In this document: in pieces, positions 23,995 to 36,221 of the stretch | Layout of the letters: each line of letters starts with the position of its first letter | Numbering within the stretch: the first letter of the stretch is position 1 | Source: Chiridota heheva | Taxonomy: Eukaryota; Echinodermata; Holothuroidea; Apodida; Chiridotidae | Assembly: GCA_020152595.1 (NCBI GenBank) | Contig: JAIGNY010003238.1 | Coordinates: 224,001-288,000 of the forward strand | Direction: 5' to 3' | Length of the DNA stretch: 64,000 bases | Program-made: the position numbers and the translations under genes | The notes under the pieces: generated by a model | The model's input: the letters and a program-made list of their open reading frames with translations, nothing else | The model's database searches: none | Told to the model about the DNA's origin: nothing

Positions 23995-24540
23995 TTAATG
24001 TATCAGACAAGAATTGAAGATGATGACAATACTCTTAACAAACTTACAAGTATATAAAAATTATTTTCCTGAAAATGTCAAATGTCATTTAAAACCTTCA
24101 CATCAAAGGACTTCCTATTTAAAACAATAGAGATTATACGTCTTAGATACTAATACTTAACATGAAGTCATATAAGTCCCAAAAGTAAGTTTGATGTTTC
24201 TTTTACAGTTCACACCATTTGAATAAAGTTTTGATAAAATGTACACTATTTTGTTTTTCTTTTTTATTGTCTATTTATTTAATGTATATGAACTTGTTCC
24301 CAGATTGTAAAAGAACAAAATGGGATAAGTCATCCTCAATTTCTCTCATAAATCTTTCTTTCTTTAGGTATTCCGGGTTTTTTGTTTTTTCTAAAAAGGA
24401 ACAGAACATAGAACACGGCAACAAAATTAACGAATACGCTGGCCTAAATATCACTTAAACTAAACGGAACCGCCTATTTAAACACGACTTATATTCGTGT
24501 TTCCGTGACCATGTTTACCATAATGTTTAAGGCAACTTAA

Positions 24541-25140
24541 CCGCCTCGATCCGGGCGACGGAAACGCCGGGGTCCGGGTGACGTAAACTCCCTGTTGAAC
24601 GTATTTAACAGTGTAAAAATGTAATTTAATGCAACTGAAACGCCCCATTCCTGGCGACGTAAACGCCGTGGCTAGGTGACGTAAACTCCATGTTTAACGT
24701 GTTTACAACGTAAAAATGTAATTTACTGTGACTTAAATGCCTCAATCCTGGTGACGTAAACGCCGTGCCTTGGTGACGTAAACTCCATGTCTAACGTGTT
24801 AGCAAGAAGATAGAAATGGAATTTAATGCAACCTAAATCTGTAAATGCCCCATACGCCGTGCTCCGGGTGACGTAATCTTCATGTTTAGCGTGTTTACAT
24901 CGTAAGGACGTAAATTGGTGGACAAGAAACATGGATTTTCCGTCGAGTATACGTCGGAAATTCGGTGCTTCATTGAACGGAAATTCTTTGCTCAAAGTGA
25001 CGTATGTGACGTAAATGTTTTATTTCTTACAACGTAATATTGTCAACTTTGAAAACGAAACACTGGCATATTTCACGGTTCAGTCGACGGAAACTCCTTG
25101 TTTTCTGCATCGGAAATTCGATTCGGACGCCATGATCGGA
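24541..25140. repeat. Tandem repeat of about 99 bp rich in GACGTAAAC motifs
   Basis: Four recognisable units start near 24542, 24641, 24738 and 24846 (spacing 99, 97 and 108 bp) and decay into a looser fifth and sixth. Each unit contains GGCGACGTAAACGCC or GACGGAAACGCC, then GGTGACGTAAACTCC, then AACGTGTTTAC and AAAATGTAATTTA. TGACGTAA is an ATF/CREB-type half-palindrome, so the array holds many potential binding sites; that role is inference. Confidence 0.85.
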
Positions 25141-26940
25141 ACACTTTGGTCGGAAATGCAACATAAATAGTCCAAACTGGTAATTGTAGGAACTTAAACC
25201 TTATGAACTGAATTCCACAAGCCTAAGTATACATTTACTGCAAGTAAATAAAACAATATAAAAACTATTTTTCATATATTTGGGTAGCTTCTATTACACA
25301 TTTAAGATTGAGTAAAAACATAAACGTAGGCAATAAACTAAGAGACGGCTTAATATATATGACGAGCTTTCTGGCTGTTGAGTACACTAATAGAAACAGC
25401 TCTCCGCCATTGATGTTATAGAAAATGAAAAATGTTGACTTAAAGTTGACTAGACACAAACTGAGTACATCTTTTTGTTGAATTTTTCAAATATTTATTG
25501 ACCTGTTTTGCCTCGGAGCACCAAGCGTTTTATGTTACAAATCTCAGGTAATTACCTGAGTACGTGGTTTAAAATTTGGTCGTATAAGTTTTGTAGCGCC
25601 CCACGTCACTAGGGTCAAAATGATTTGCTGCTCTAATATGTCGGTGAAGTGCCTCTTTAACTTTCAATTCTTCTTTCTGATTGGTTAGCTTTCCCATTTT
25701 GCCTATCTATTCATCTGTCTACTGGTCTAGGTTGATATTGAGACTTAGAAGACTGGATGAGAGAAGAAAAAAAATACATGAGGTCAATTCATTAAGATTC
25801 TTAAACACAAATCATATAAAAAGGCTTTATAAAACCTTAACTTTAGAATAAGTCATTTTTCTTCAACTTGAAAAGATCGCTTGAAAAATTGTTGTTCCCA
25901 CGGGTTATTCATTCATGAATTAATTACAACTATCATAAACAAAAATAAACATATTTTCTTTAAATTATAAACTAACTCACTAAAGGCTTTCCTGTTCATA
26001 TTTTAATGACTGTGGGAAGTTATTCCTAACTTTTGAGATTTAATGTTATAATTTTGCCATCCTCAAACCACATTGCATTTGTATATTTTCTTATGCCTAC
26101 TTCAAGAATTTTATATAACTTTACATTTTTAGAATTTTATACTAAAGTTAACTTTCAAAAGGATAGAAAACGGATGATTTGTCAATTTTTTTTATTGTAA
26201 TATTTCGAGCAATAACAAAAGTGATGACATTCAACTCTTACAAAAGATTCAATGCCTTTTAGAAAGAGACGTTTCTCGAATTGATGAAGGCAGAAACGAG
26301 AATATTTTGAGAATAAGATCAAAATAATTTTGTTTAAAATAACGTACCGAAAACTCAAAAAGAAATTCGAATATACAGATATGTACTGGTGGTATTAAGT
26401 CATTCTGTCGAATTTTCTATATAACATTCGAAATTTAATATAACCATCTTTGGAGCTAGCGCCTTGTGCCTTTTAACCCTCATGATGACGTAATACCCAT
26501 CTTCCAAGCTGTTACAGAGACACGGGGACTGATGATCGAATTTAATTCCTAAATAAGATTTCACAATCGACAAATTATGACTGTAAACTATTCACCTTTG
26601 CAACTTTACATACTTAATTTTTAATTTGATAAAAAAGACATTTAGACACTGGAGAAAATCGAGATCACAATCGATCATAAAGTGATAAATTATCAAAATT
26701 ATGAAGCATGACTGAGCGAGGATATTATGTTTTTTTTAATGTAAATCCAGTTTTCATTGTCTTAAGTTGTAATTCTTTGAACAAGTCGAACGGTTACAAC
26801 AAATTCTGATCGAAGCATTTTGAGTTTTACCATACCGCCAATAAATTTTGTAGAAGGAATAGACCTGTGATAGTTTTCGGTGACAAGCATTTAGAAACTG
26901 AAAAAAAGATTAATAGATAAAATTTGCAATTAGTCCGCTT
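25141..26940. other. No recognisable feature
   Basis: Long AT-rich stretch. Short frames (for example 25265-25459 minus) lack motifs. I see no inverted-repeat element, tRNA box or splice-bounded coding segment. Confidence 0.35.
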
Positions 26941-26942
26941 AG

Positions 26943-27954
26943 TACCGTGGCTCTAAAGAGACATTTCGAGTTCACGACTTCTTGAGATTTTCGTCACGAG
27001 TTCACGAGTTTTTCATCACGAGATTTTTATCACGAATTCACGAGTTTTTCGTCACGAATTTACGAGTTCACAACTTAACAAGTTTTAATAAGTGTATTGT
27101 CAATAAGTGACCACGTGTTGCGCCAAGCGGGATATCGGTAGTATTTAACCAATAAGGTATCACTCCGGCGTCCAAAAATGAGAACCCTCAAAGAAAATGG
27201 TAATACAAATATTTTCGAGAGGTCCCATTTCATGGGACAGGAAGCTGAGAAGTTGAAAATTTCAGGAATAGTAGAGAAAGAATAGGTCTTGACTATGCAT
27301 ATCCAAACTTGACGAGATTTGTTTCAGTAAAAGTTTCATTGGGAAGTATTTTACCATGGACCCACACCAAAATTTGGTGAGGGTGTATAATACCCTCTTC
27401 AGCCTAAAAGAAAAAGGGTCAACACCTCTGGTTTTCCCTATTGAAAGTACCCCCATCCGAAAGATATTAGATGGTACTTTTTGGAAAATATTACAAAAGA
27501 TCCCAAATCTATAACATTCTGGCACAAAAAGGACCCCGAACTTGACTTTTTCATCATAGGCTTCAATAGGGAAAACAATCATTTCCGTGCTACCACCTGT
27601 AGCGAGCCTGGGTATATGCAGCTCCCTGGTATATGTATATTACATGTAGGCCTAAGAAGGAAAGTTAACTTCTGAATTCGTGATGAAAAACTCGTTATGT
27701 CGTGAATTCGTGACGAAAAACTCGTGAATTCGTGACAAAACTCGTGAAGTTGTGATAAAAAAACTCGTGAAGTCGTGAACTCATAAAATCGTGACGAAAA
27801 ACTCGTGATGAAAACTCGTGAATTCGTGACGAAAACTCGTGAAGCCGTGAACTCATAAATTCGTGACAAAAAACTCGTGAACTCGATAAGTCATATACGT
27901 GACGAGAAACTCGTGAACTCGTTGAACTCGAAATGTCTTTTCAGAGCCACGGTA
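26943..27954. mobile_element. Inverted-repeat element of about 1 kb with CACGAGTTTTTCGTCACGA sub-terminal repeats
   Basis: Termini TACCGTGGCTCTAAAGAGAC (left) and, as complement on the right, TACCGTGGCTCTGAAAAGAC are inverted and continue into ATTTCGAGTTCA. Inside each end lies a run of short repeats built from GTCACGAG, TTTTTCGTCACGA and ATTCACGAG. They are in opposite orientation at the two ends (about 26970-27085 and 27675-27930). The middle (27090-27660) has no recognisable transposase. A target duplication is uncertain; AGTCC occurs just outside both ends but the junction is ambiguous. Confidence 0.8.
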
Positions 27955-28282
27955 GCTAAGTCCTATTCACGTAATGATAATCCTCAAACTTTGATGCGCC
28001 ATATCGGGAGCGCTATAATCCTCAAACTTTGATGAACCAAATCGGGAACACTAATTCCAAAATATGAAGACTGTTTAACTATCTAACCAAACTTTTAAAG
28101 TTTGTCTTAAATGCTATAATTATGTTTCAGTCATATATCAGTAGACGTTCACAGACCTTTATAATGGTAATGGTACATAGGATCAATATGTGTAGCACTT
28201 TGGAGAACTGGCCGATTTGATAGAATGTCATTTCATAGGAATGCCAACAACCGTTCACGTTTCCTCTCTGACACCACACTTG

Positions 28283-28487
28283 TCAAATAAAAGTAATACT
28301 TGGCTTTTTCTTATAGTTTTCAATTTGGTTGACTCCGGGAAGTTCGCGAATTATTTTCAACCTGCATGTATGATCGTCTCTTGACATGTCTGATAACCAG
28401 ATAACTGGATTGGCGATCAATCTTGCTCTTCTTTTGCTCACATTCCACCCAGTAAAGCCTTTGTTTTCTGACAATGATTTTCTGAAA
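28283..28487 (-). CDS. Weak candidate exon, minus strand, product unrecognised
   Basis: On the minus strand a good acceptor (TTTTTTCGCATTTCAG, ending about 28488) precedes a segment that is open in two frames. One reads SLSENKGFTGWNVSKRRARL and continues for about 60 residues. The other reads RKQRLYWVECEQKKSKIDRQ, which loosely recalls an LDL-receptor class B (LYWxD) repeat. I cannot choose the frame or find a convincing donor or partner exon. It may be chance. Confidence 0.2.
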
Positions 28488-29465
28488 TGCGAAAAAAACA
28501 CGAATTAAATAAATGTGAACAGGTAATGAAACTGATGAAAATTAGATGTGAACACGCGTGGGCAGGGGCGTAACTTAAGGGGGTGGGGCGTGACCCCTAG
28601 AATGTTTTGTCGGGCACCGGAACATGGTACTGACGAGGTATAATTATACCTTCATGTTTTTGTCACAGTTCGCAAAAAGACAAAGTACTTCTGAAAATGC
28701 TTTTGAAAACACCATGGTTATTTTATATTATTTTCATGGCTGTACGAGGTAGGAAGCGGTCCGAGCACTGCTCTTAATCGGGCAGAGATGCAGGGACGAC
28801 GAATGATGTTTGAGTCTGAGGGCACAGGATCTAAGGGGGCATTTTCCAACTGTCGTAATTTAAAACTTCAAAAATGCAAGGTATTTTGTTCCAAAATTCG
28901 GTAAAATAATACATTTGTATTAAGTCGATATTAAGATCTACAAAAATTGGTAAATTTATAGATCATATTAAGACTTGAAGTAGAAAGGATTTAGATTTGC
29001 AGATCATGATTAGATTAGCTAATTGCATTGGTCATGAATCGGAATATATTCATTGTCCAAAATAATACGAAAAGCAAATAAGGGGCCCTTAGAATTATTC
29101 AGGAGGTCATCATTTTCTTGGTGAGAATAAATGAAACTCGGTATATCAGTATAAATTAGAATTGCCCAAATTTACACCCAATCTTCACCGCGTGAGTGGA
29201 CAGATGGGGGAAGTCCCCATTGTATGGTTTTTTTTTTCCTTTCTAAAACACAAATTAAAGAAGCTCCACGAGTGAAATTTGGTGTATTTTGCTTGATGTT
29301 TGTTGTTTTCTTTTGTGTTTCTTCCATCTGCCAATGTTGAATGACATAGGGGCACCTTGTAAACTTTACCAAAACGATGGGAGAGGGCATGTCAGTTTAT
29401 GTCATGACAATGGTCCGGCGGACTGCCGGATCCAAATATTAAGTTTCGCCAGGAGCGTTGCCAGG
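28488..29465. other. Transposon-end-like fragments, no gene recognised
   Basis: Near 28562 CAGGGGCGTAACTTAAGGGG resembles the CAGTGGCGTAGG type of hAT terminus seen at 31631 and 42141, but I find no matching inverted end. The rest is AT-rich with no supported feature. Confidence 0.3.
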
Positions 29466-30420
29466 ATAATATGTCAGCGGTAGGAGGAAAAGGGGAGGAA
29501 GGGTTGGGGGGGAGCAAGCCAAACCACACCAGGGATGATATGATAACGTTTTTTGTGAGCAGTTATGATACAATTAAATGGAACATATTGGGATGAGGGT
29601 GCATGGTCTTATAAGCGGGAAGTAGGGAGAAAGTTCCTCCCTGAAAGGTTTTCTCTAGATAGGAAAATTTAGGAAATTTTTTAACAACAACAAATTGATG
29701 GAAATGTTGGTAGAATCATTGAAATTTTAGGAAATTTTGGCAACGTTTTCCGATAATTGATGAAAATTTACCAAAAATCAAAAAAAATTGCGCCAAAATG
29801 AAGGAATTTTTCCAAAAATTAAAGAAGATGGCACGAGAATGATAAAAAATTCCCCAAAATTAACAGATATATTCCAACACTGAAGGCAATTTTACAAAAT
29901 TGAAGAAAACATACCTAAAGTTGAAGAAAAATAGCTCCAAATTAAAGGAAATTTCCTGAAAATCAAGAAAATTGACCATTAATCGAAGAAAAATTGACTT
30001 AAAATTGAAGGAAAGCTGCCCAAAAAAGAAAGAAATTTACAAAAGATTGAAGATGAAAGAAAATGTACCAAAAATTTAAGAAATCTTACCTCAAATAATG
30101 GAAAATTGCACACAAAAAAACTGCACAAGAGATTTAAGGAAATCCCAAAACAATGAAGGAAATTTACTGACAATTGATGAATATTTTTTTGTAAATCGAA
30201 GAAGAGATATCCCATACATTGAACTGTTAAAGGAAAATTCCCCAAAATAGAAGAAAATTGACCTAAAATTGAAGAAAACTACTCCAAAATGAAGGAAATT
30301 TGCCGCAAATTGAAAATAATTTCCAAAAGTTACACAAAAATTAAGCAAATTTCTTAAAGATTGAATGTTATTTTACAAACATTGAATATGTTGAAGAAAA
30401 TTGACCGAAACTTGAAGAAA
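29466..30420 (-). repeat. Dispersed repeat: conserved block plus degenerate AAATTGAAGGAAATT tract
   Basis: On the minus strand a block (about 29640-29470) reads CTTTCAGGGAGG, TTATAAGACCATGCACC, CCAATATGTTCCATT and CATCCCTGGTGTGG. It matches blocks at 46345-46555, 47300-47500 and 61728-61905. It is preceded, from about 30420 down to 29660, by a long tract of loosely repeated words of about 15-20 bp such as TTTCCTTCAATTTTGGG. The same pairing of tract and block recurs at all four places, so it is a defined repeat family of unknown class. Confidence 0.75.
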
Positions 30421-31630
30421 AGTTGTTTTAAACTTTTATGTGAAATGTTAGATGTATACTACTGTACTAACAGACTTAATAGTTATATGAGAATCATGCC
30501 CGACTCGGCTATATCATAATCAATTCCTCCCGATTATGCATGATGCTGTCAATATGATTCTCGGGTCACCAATCTTTATCGGGCAAGGAAGTGAAACTTC
30601 GGATACAGTATACTGGTATACGTATAACCAGCCTTGCAAAAGTTCGAGAGGAGGATGAAAGGAAGGGGGAGCTGAATATTGACAGTGTGATATCCAAAAG
30701 TGAGGGCCATTGATAACGTAATTTCTGAAAAAAGTGGGGAAGGCTGACTAGTTCGATCATGTACTGGGAATACTGCTCGATTCGTCAAGATATTGATCTA
30801 TCAGAATCTCCACTCTCGATTCGGCATGCTGTTGATTCTCGGATTTGGCAACTGGGACGTATTATGAAAAATACCCAGCCCACACACATTTAAAATCATG
30901 AGCTCCGATGACATGGACCATTCTTTTAGGGCATAACAAATAAAAAGTCTTTAAAGCTTCTGGGCTTTGCCCAATAGCCCTGGACTCCTATCAGAATTTC
31001 ACCCGTGAACCAATTTTGTCCGAATTTTTCCTATTTTCAGGGTATATTTCTCCTCTGCCTGTTTGAAAATGCCCCAAATGTTTATCCAAGTGGATTTTAA
31101 TATTATAATTCTTCAATTACATTTTGGAACTTGATCTTCAGCCATACTCGTGCATGAAAACAAGCCTGCAGAGCCCTCTCGACCCCAACAAAGACTTCGC
31201 CTAGGGGCCCTCAGAGGGTGCTTGCTGTTACAATATCGCATTTGGTACTTGACTATACTGTTCCCCCAAACCAAAATCTCTGGAGGGAGCTATGTTTCCA
31301 ATTATTCTGTATTGCACGCATGCGTGTGCATGGTAAATGAAAAACAAAAAGATAAACAAAAATGTAATATGTTGTACATATGCCCAAATCGCAGCACAGC
31401 GGATAAATCGGGTACGGGGATATTTAACTAAACACTCACGTTTGTTGTGCTGAGTAATACATATAATGCATAGGCGGCGGAAGATATTTCACATGGGGCG
31501 GGGGAACCTTCTAACTTGTAGTACCCTAAGTAAACGCCCCCGCCACATAGCCTTTTTTTCTTTTTAAGAAACCTGGTGTGGGGGTAAAACATGCAGAAGC
31601 AATATATCATCTCCACACAATTGATCAAGT
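30421..31630. other. Repeat fragments, no gene recognised
   Basis: Around 30945-31000 and 31175-31215 there are words (GCTTCTGGGCTTTGCCC; CCCAACAAAGACTTCGCC) that recur at 32840-33200 on the other side of the hAT transposase remnant. They may be flanking parts of the same element. Nothing else is supported. Confidence 0.35.
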
Positions 31631-31650
31631 CAGTGGCGTAGGATTCTACG
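31631..31650. mobile_element. hAT-like terminus CAGTGGCGTAGG
   Basis: CAGTGGCGTAGGATTC matches the end type of the hAT-like element at 42141-44691. A complementary end, CACCGCCACTG, lies at 34187-34197, but the flanking 8-mers (GATCAAGT and CTTAAACT) differ. The two are therefore not shown to be one insertion. Confidence 0.35.
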
Positions 31651-31843
31651 AAGATATTTGACATGGGGCTGCAGCAGCCGGCCCAATGGCTGTCGGTAGC
31701 CAGAAGGCCTACAATCAAATCTATAGGTGTCCAGGGAATATAGATTTCTTGAGGAAAATGTATCAAATAATGTAGAGGTACAGTTAATTTCAGAGCTAAA
31801 TATACTAGTATAGGGCCTCTTACCACAAAGGGCCATCTTACCA

Positions 31844-32716
31844 TTGTGGTGTTACGCACACGTCCTTAGTCTGGTAGTGGCTGATATCATGGGCGTCGTC
31901 GTTCAAGCCAGCAATTTACTTTCGTTATTAAACTTAATGGCCAAGCATTTCAAGGAGTCACATGAGCGGATGGAAGTATGCGAAGGACAAGGAACGTCGG
32001 GCAAGCGACTACAGCTAATTGGAAATACGAGGTGGTAGGCTAAAAGCCGCGACTATACAAATGGTCTTTTACATTTTTGATTATTCAAAGGATGCCTTGT
32101 ATGTTGAAGTTGTTCAAGTGATGCTGATGGTGTATAATGATACATCCATGCCAGCACATTTCTGTTAGTCTATTTCCATGCCAAAGATCTGCTGGAAAAG
32201 CTAATCAGTTATACGAGACCATCTTAACAGCGTTCGTTTTCATGCGTGTCTTCAAGGAGACAACATCATTGCCACAGTACCTGCAGACAACAGGACTTGA
32301 TCTAATCAAAGCTCAATCCTTTGTGGTCGTCACGTCAAAGAAGCTCGACGGTTATAAGAGGAGTTTTGATGCTGTAAGGGCTAAGGCAGGTATATGTATT
32401 GCAATTGAGTCGGAGCGACTGAATAATAATGACATCCAAATTCAAGACAGAATGCCGGTGAAAAGACGAAAAAATTGTCAGGCGAAGAAGGAGAAATGAC
32501 GCCGGAGAAGAGGTTTGAGGCGATGGTGCACAATCAAGTCTTCGACACCTTCTGTGAAGCCATAGAAGAACAGTACGCCAAAAACAAGGGCCTGTATCTT
32601 GATTTCGATGATATGGCATTACTAAATTCATGGAACTTCGGTGAATTTAGTCAGGAAGGTATCCCGAGTTCAGCAATGGGCCATATAAGTGAGTGTTTGT
32701 CTCACTTCGATGACTA
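31844..32716 (+). pseudogene. Decayed hAT transposase (ZMYM1-like)
   Basis: Three consecutive + strand frames give pieces of one hAT transposase. At 31844-32035 is CYAHVLSLVVADIM, then EGQGTSGKRLQLIGNTRW, the usual H-x-LNL-V and DTRW region. At 32180-32499 is TSLPQYLQTTGLDLIKAQSF, then VKRRKNC. At 32475-32716 is EKRFEAMVHNQVFDTFCEAI, ending in NFGEFSQEGIPSSAMGH. The order and spacing match the catalytic and insertion region of hAT proteins of the zinc finger MYM-type 1 group. Stops and frame changes separate the pieces, the BED or TTF-type zinc finger N-terminus is missing, and the C-terminal dimerisation region (usually LRS-R-x-S-x-x-RLs) is not visible. It is non-functional. Confidence 0.75.
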
Positions 32717-32839
32717 GATCATTCAAGCAAGCCGCCAAGGAAAGCTTACGAATCATCGAGATGGAATAGGCTAAAGCATCGGCGACTTAATGACTATGAA
32801 ATGATTTGAGCACAGAGACACGATATAAGGGGGCTTCAC

Positions 32840-33210
32840 CCACCCACTGGGCCTACCAAGACTTCGCCGTACTGATTTGACACAATTTTATGCAGTGTTT
32901 TGCGACCAAAATCACCAAAAGCGCTTGGCTTTCGACGCCCTGGATTTTACATGAGTTTAAACAATTTTCTGTTATCAAATTTACGTGAAATGTAAGGCTT
33001 CCGGGGGCTCCACCCCCTCGGCCCCTACAAAGACTTTGCCCATAGATTTGACACAATTTTAAGCAATGTTTTGCTACCAAAATTAACAAAAGCGCAGGAC
33101 TTCCGACGTCTTACGTGGATTTGATACTAGTTTAAACAATTTTTTGTTATTAAAATCACTGAGAACCGCAGGACTTCCGGAGCTTCGTTCCCTGGACTCT
33201 AGGACTTATC
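32840..33210. repeat. Tandem duplicated segment, unit about 170 bp
   Basis: Two full copies and one partial copy share GATTTGACACAATTTTA, GTTTAAACAATTTTTTGTTA-like and GCAGGACTTCCG words. They are probably sub-terminal repeats of the hAT element whose transposase lies just upstream. Confidence 0.65.
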
Positions 33211-34186
33211 CATAAATTTGAAACACTGATTTTAAGCAGTTTCAAGTTCTAAACAGTGCTATCTAAAGGATGCATGCAATTTAGCTCTATCATGTCCCCA
33301 ACATTTCAATCATACAGTTTTATGAGCATTTGGGGGAGGGGGATACCCTTGCCACAAGTGAGACATGATCTACCACGCTACTCCTGATAACCGTACCGAA
33401 ACAGCTTTCTGACGGTTTGCTGATTTATTTACATTCGCTTTTACCTTTTCAATCTAATTACTTTTCAAATTTACTTCTCCCCGGCAGACCGGGAACAAAG
33501 CATGACACAGGCAAAATCATTTCAATGGGGACCCCCTCCCCCTTTTTTCCATGGAAGGTAAAGGAAGGTAATTAAGATAGGGGCGCGACCAGTGAAGGGC
33601 ACTATATTCAGATATTGATCATACATGTCATATGCAATTGAAATACACTCATTAGGACTAACAGTGATTTGAATTGTCACTAAAATCAAGGCAAGGGAGT
33701 ATTTGTTTTGAATTGGGAATTTATGTTAATTTTGCTGACACGATGTCCCAACGTAAGGTAGGCGACAGAGTGAGTACAAAGCTCGAATCGCACGGAATGG
33801 GCAGTCCATGACCATGGGCTCGTTTAGATGTCCTTATTGTGATCAAAATAATGTAACACCAAAGCACTTCTGATTTTCCCGGAGATTTTAGCGTTCATGG
33901 TTTTAAAACTTACTAAAGTTAGAACAACTTCATATAGCTGGTCGATATAACAGTTATAGACAGATAAGATAGCATGGAATTACCGAACTCCCAAGATGTA
34001 TGAAAGGCGACAGTATAAACTCCGTGGGGCGCGATTATTTTTAAGCTGCAGGCACAGGAGGGGCAGTTTTGTCTCATGGAGGAGGTGGGTCAAGGCCTAT
34101 AAACAGATAAATCAGATACAAATATGTCACTTTATAACATTTTCTGGGGTAGAGCGATCTCACGAGGGCTTCCCGTGCCCCTTTTA
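33211..34186. other. No recognisable feature
   Basis: AT-rich sequence with a few purine-rich patches. It ends at the CACCGCCACTG hAT-like terminus. No coding segment or RNA gene is supported. Confidence 0.35.
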
Positions 34187-34470
34187 ACACCGCCACTGCT
34201 TAAACTGCGTAAAATATAATAAAAACTGAGCATCAAAATGGATGGAAATTTAACCACTAATTTACAGCATATGAAATTGTAGGTATAATATGCGATTTGT
34301 ACATTGGACATTATGTGTTGCATAAACTGATAAACAGATGATTCTTTTGTTAATCCACTGTGTTTTGATCATGATCAAACGAGATTTAAAGAACCGTACA
34401 TACTGTTGAACTGATGTTGCGGGAACATCGAATGTCTGAGTACAGGTAGGGACAACGTTTGACAACTTAA

Positions 34471-34669
34471 AGGGCCACTAGACCGAAATGTGAGGGCGTA
34501 GTTTTAAGGTATGGGTCCCCAATGCTTATCTAGCACTCAACAGTGCAACAATGAATATTCAAGTGACGTCGTCTGTGTGCTATAGAGGCATGAAATTTAT
34601 CGATCTGTTGTGGATGATATATCTGTAAAATTCGCAAAAACTAGTCATCACTATTCGGTCTAGTGCTCC
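34471..34669. mobile_element. TTAA-bounded MITE, family AGGGCCACTAGACCGAA
   Basis: The left end AGGGCCACTAGACCGAA and the right end (complement GGAGCACTAGACCGAA) are inverted. TTAA flanks both sides (34467-34470 and 34670-34673). The element is 199 bp with no coding capacity. Confidence 0.85.
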
Positions 34670-35219
34670 TTAAAGACCTGTGTGAACAAATATTTTAATC
34701 CAGCAATTTACGGCAGAATTTCTTTAAACAAATTTCATAATTCAAGTTGGTAATGTCTTTCGTCCATCGTTGGTACTTTTAATTGTAAGGTTTTTTGAGG
34801 TATATATGTTGACAAATATTACTATTGTCCTGGTAATCATGATCGAAGAGGGGTAATGTATGCGTAGGTTATAATTTATTCCCAAATGCCAGCGATATTC
34901 CTGTATATAAGTATGTAACTCCCTGAGCTGGTGATTCAAAATCCAATTGGATTTGTGAGACTCGCCAATACAAGTAGTATTCCTCTTCACACAAGTTCTG
35001 TTTTTATATACTGGCAGGCCGCATTTGGCCCACGAGTCACGTTTTTCATGGCCCTCATTTTTTCCCAAAAAAATTTGGTTGGTTCTGGCGGGTGGGCCAA
35101 TCTGCATATTTTACACAACTGAACAGAGCCAAAAGGCGTACTTTGATCTGTTTATTAATTTGTTTTTCATTCATGTCCGATTTGCAAGCATAGACTTCAC
35201 TCGGTTGTGCACATTATCT

Positions 35220-35830
35220 TCTTATGCATGGAAACACTGCAACCATTTAATGAAGTTCAGGTCATTTCTTATACGTGTAGGAAGTATAGAAACAAAGTTT
35301 ACAAGTTTTTCATTATCGTATCTTCCACGGAAACACTGAAACAATGTTTATGAAATTTAAGTTATTTCTTAAACACGCAAGAAATATACAAACCGAGTTT
35401 ACAAATTATACGTTGCCGGATAATGACGGAAACGCTCGATACATGTTTAGGCAGTTTAAGTTAGTTCATAATAGTAAAGTAAATCTACAAATAAAGTTTA
35501 TGAACTTCCGTTATCGGATACTTTACGGAAATGTTCGTACCATATTTATGAAATATAAGTTACAATGGAAATATGGCTTAAATTTCTTGTACACGTTTCC
35601 AGAATATACGCTTGCAGAAATTCCGCTTAAATATGATGACAATGTTTAAGAAATTTAGATTATTCTATAAACATGGTGTACGAGAAGATGTTTACGATGT
35701 TTTTGCCAACGGAAATTTAATGGATATTTCGTAACATATCGTAAACGCATCGTGAAACTACTTACTATGTTTACAATCTTTCCGGTATACGGATTCGCAT
35801 CATAAACATGAAACTTTCGTAAACATGATA
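35220..35830. repeat. Degenerate tandem repeat of about 99-102 bp
   Basis: Five to six loose copies of a unit with CGGAAAC, ATGTTTATGAAATTTAAGTT, a TACAAA/GTTTAC segment and TATACGTTGCCGGATA. Because the period is near 99 bp, the frame at 35344-35649 is internally periodic every 33 residues: it reads FMKFKLFLKHARNIQ, then FRQFKLVHNSKVNLQ, then FMKYKLQWKYG. I take this as repeat-driven, not as a protein gene. The period and the GTTTAC and GGAAAC words recall the array at 24541-25140. Confidence 0.7.
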
Positions 35831-36089
35831 TTTAAGATGCAACCGTTCGCAAGAAAGTTCAAGTTAGCATCAGTTAATGTTTCAGGTACCAGAAACAGCT
35901 ATTTTGGTGCCGTGGAAGTGTGCAAAAGGAGCCTTTTATCTGCATGCATGACAAACATGCACTATATGTTTACACACTTCTATATCATTAGAAATGCAGA
36001 ACAATTATGCATGCATGATCATGAGATATGTTCCATTCATTGGAAATGATCAATCTTAAACTGCCGAAGCTCTTTACACATCATTTAAA

Positions 36090-36221
36090 AAAATTAAGGT
36101 CTGTAATTGTAATTGCTATTAAGAAATAATAATTGTAATTGTAATTGTAAATTTCTGGGCAGTTTGTAATTACAAAATTTCTGAGAAAATAATTTTAATT
36201 GTAATTGACCCCAACCCTGGC
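36090..36221. repeat. TAATTG-rich tract ending GACCCCAACCCTG
   Basis: Repeated GTAATTGTAATT words end in AATTGACCCCAACCCTGG. The complement of that end, CAGGGTTGGGGTCAATT, resembles hAT-type termini, but no partner end is visible. Confidence 0.45.

Noticed and set aside
31631..34197. One complete hAT element from CAGTGGCG (31631) to CGCCACTG (34197) enclosing the transposase remnant
   Set aside because: The flanking 8-mers do not match, so the two ends cannot be shown to belong to one insertion.
35344..35649. 101-codon protein gene
   Set aside because: The frame is periodic every 33 residues because of the underlying repeat of about 99 bp, and neighbouring units are closed.
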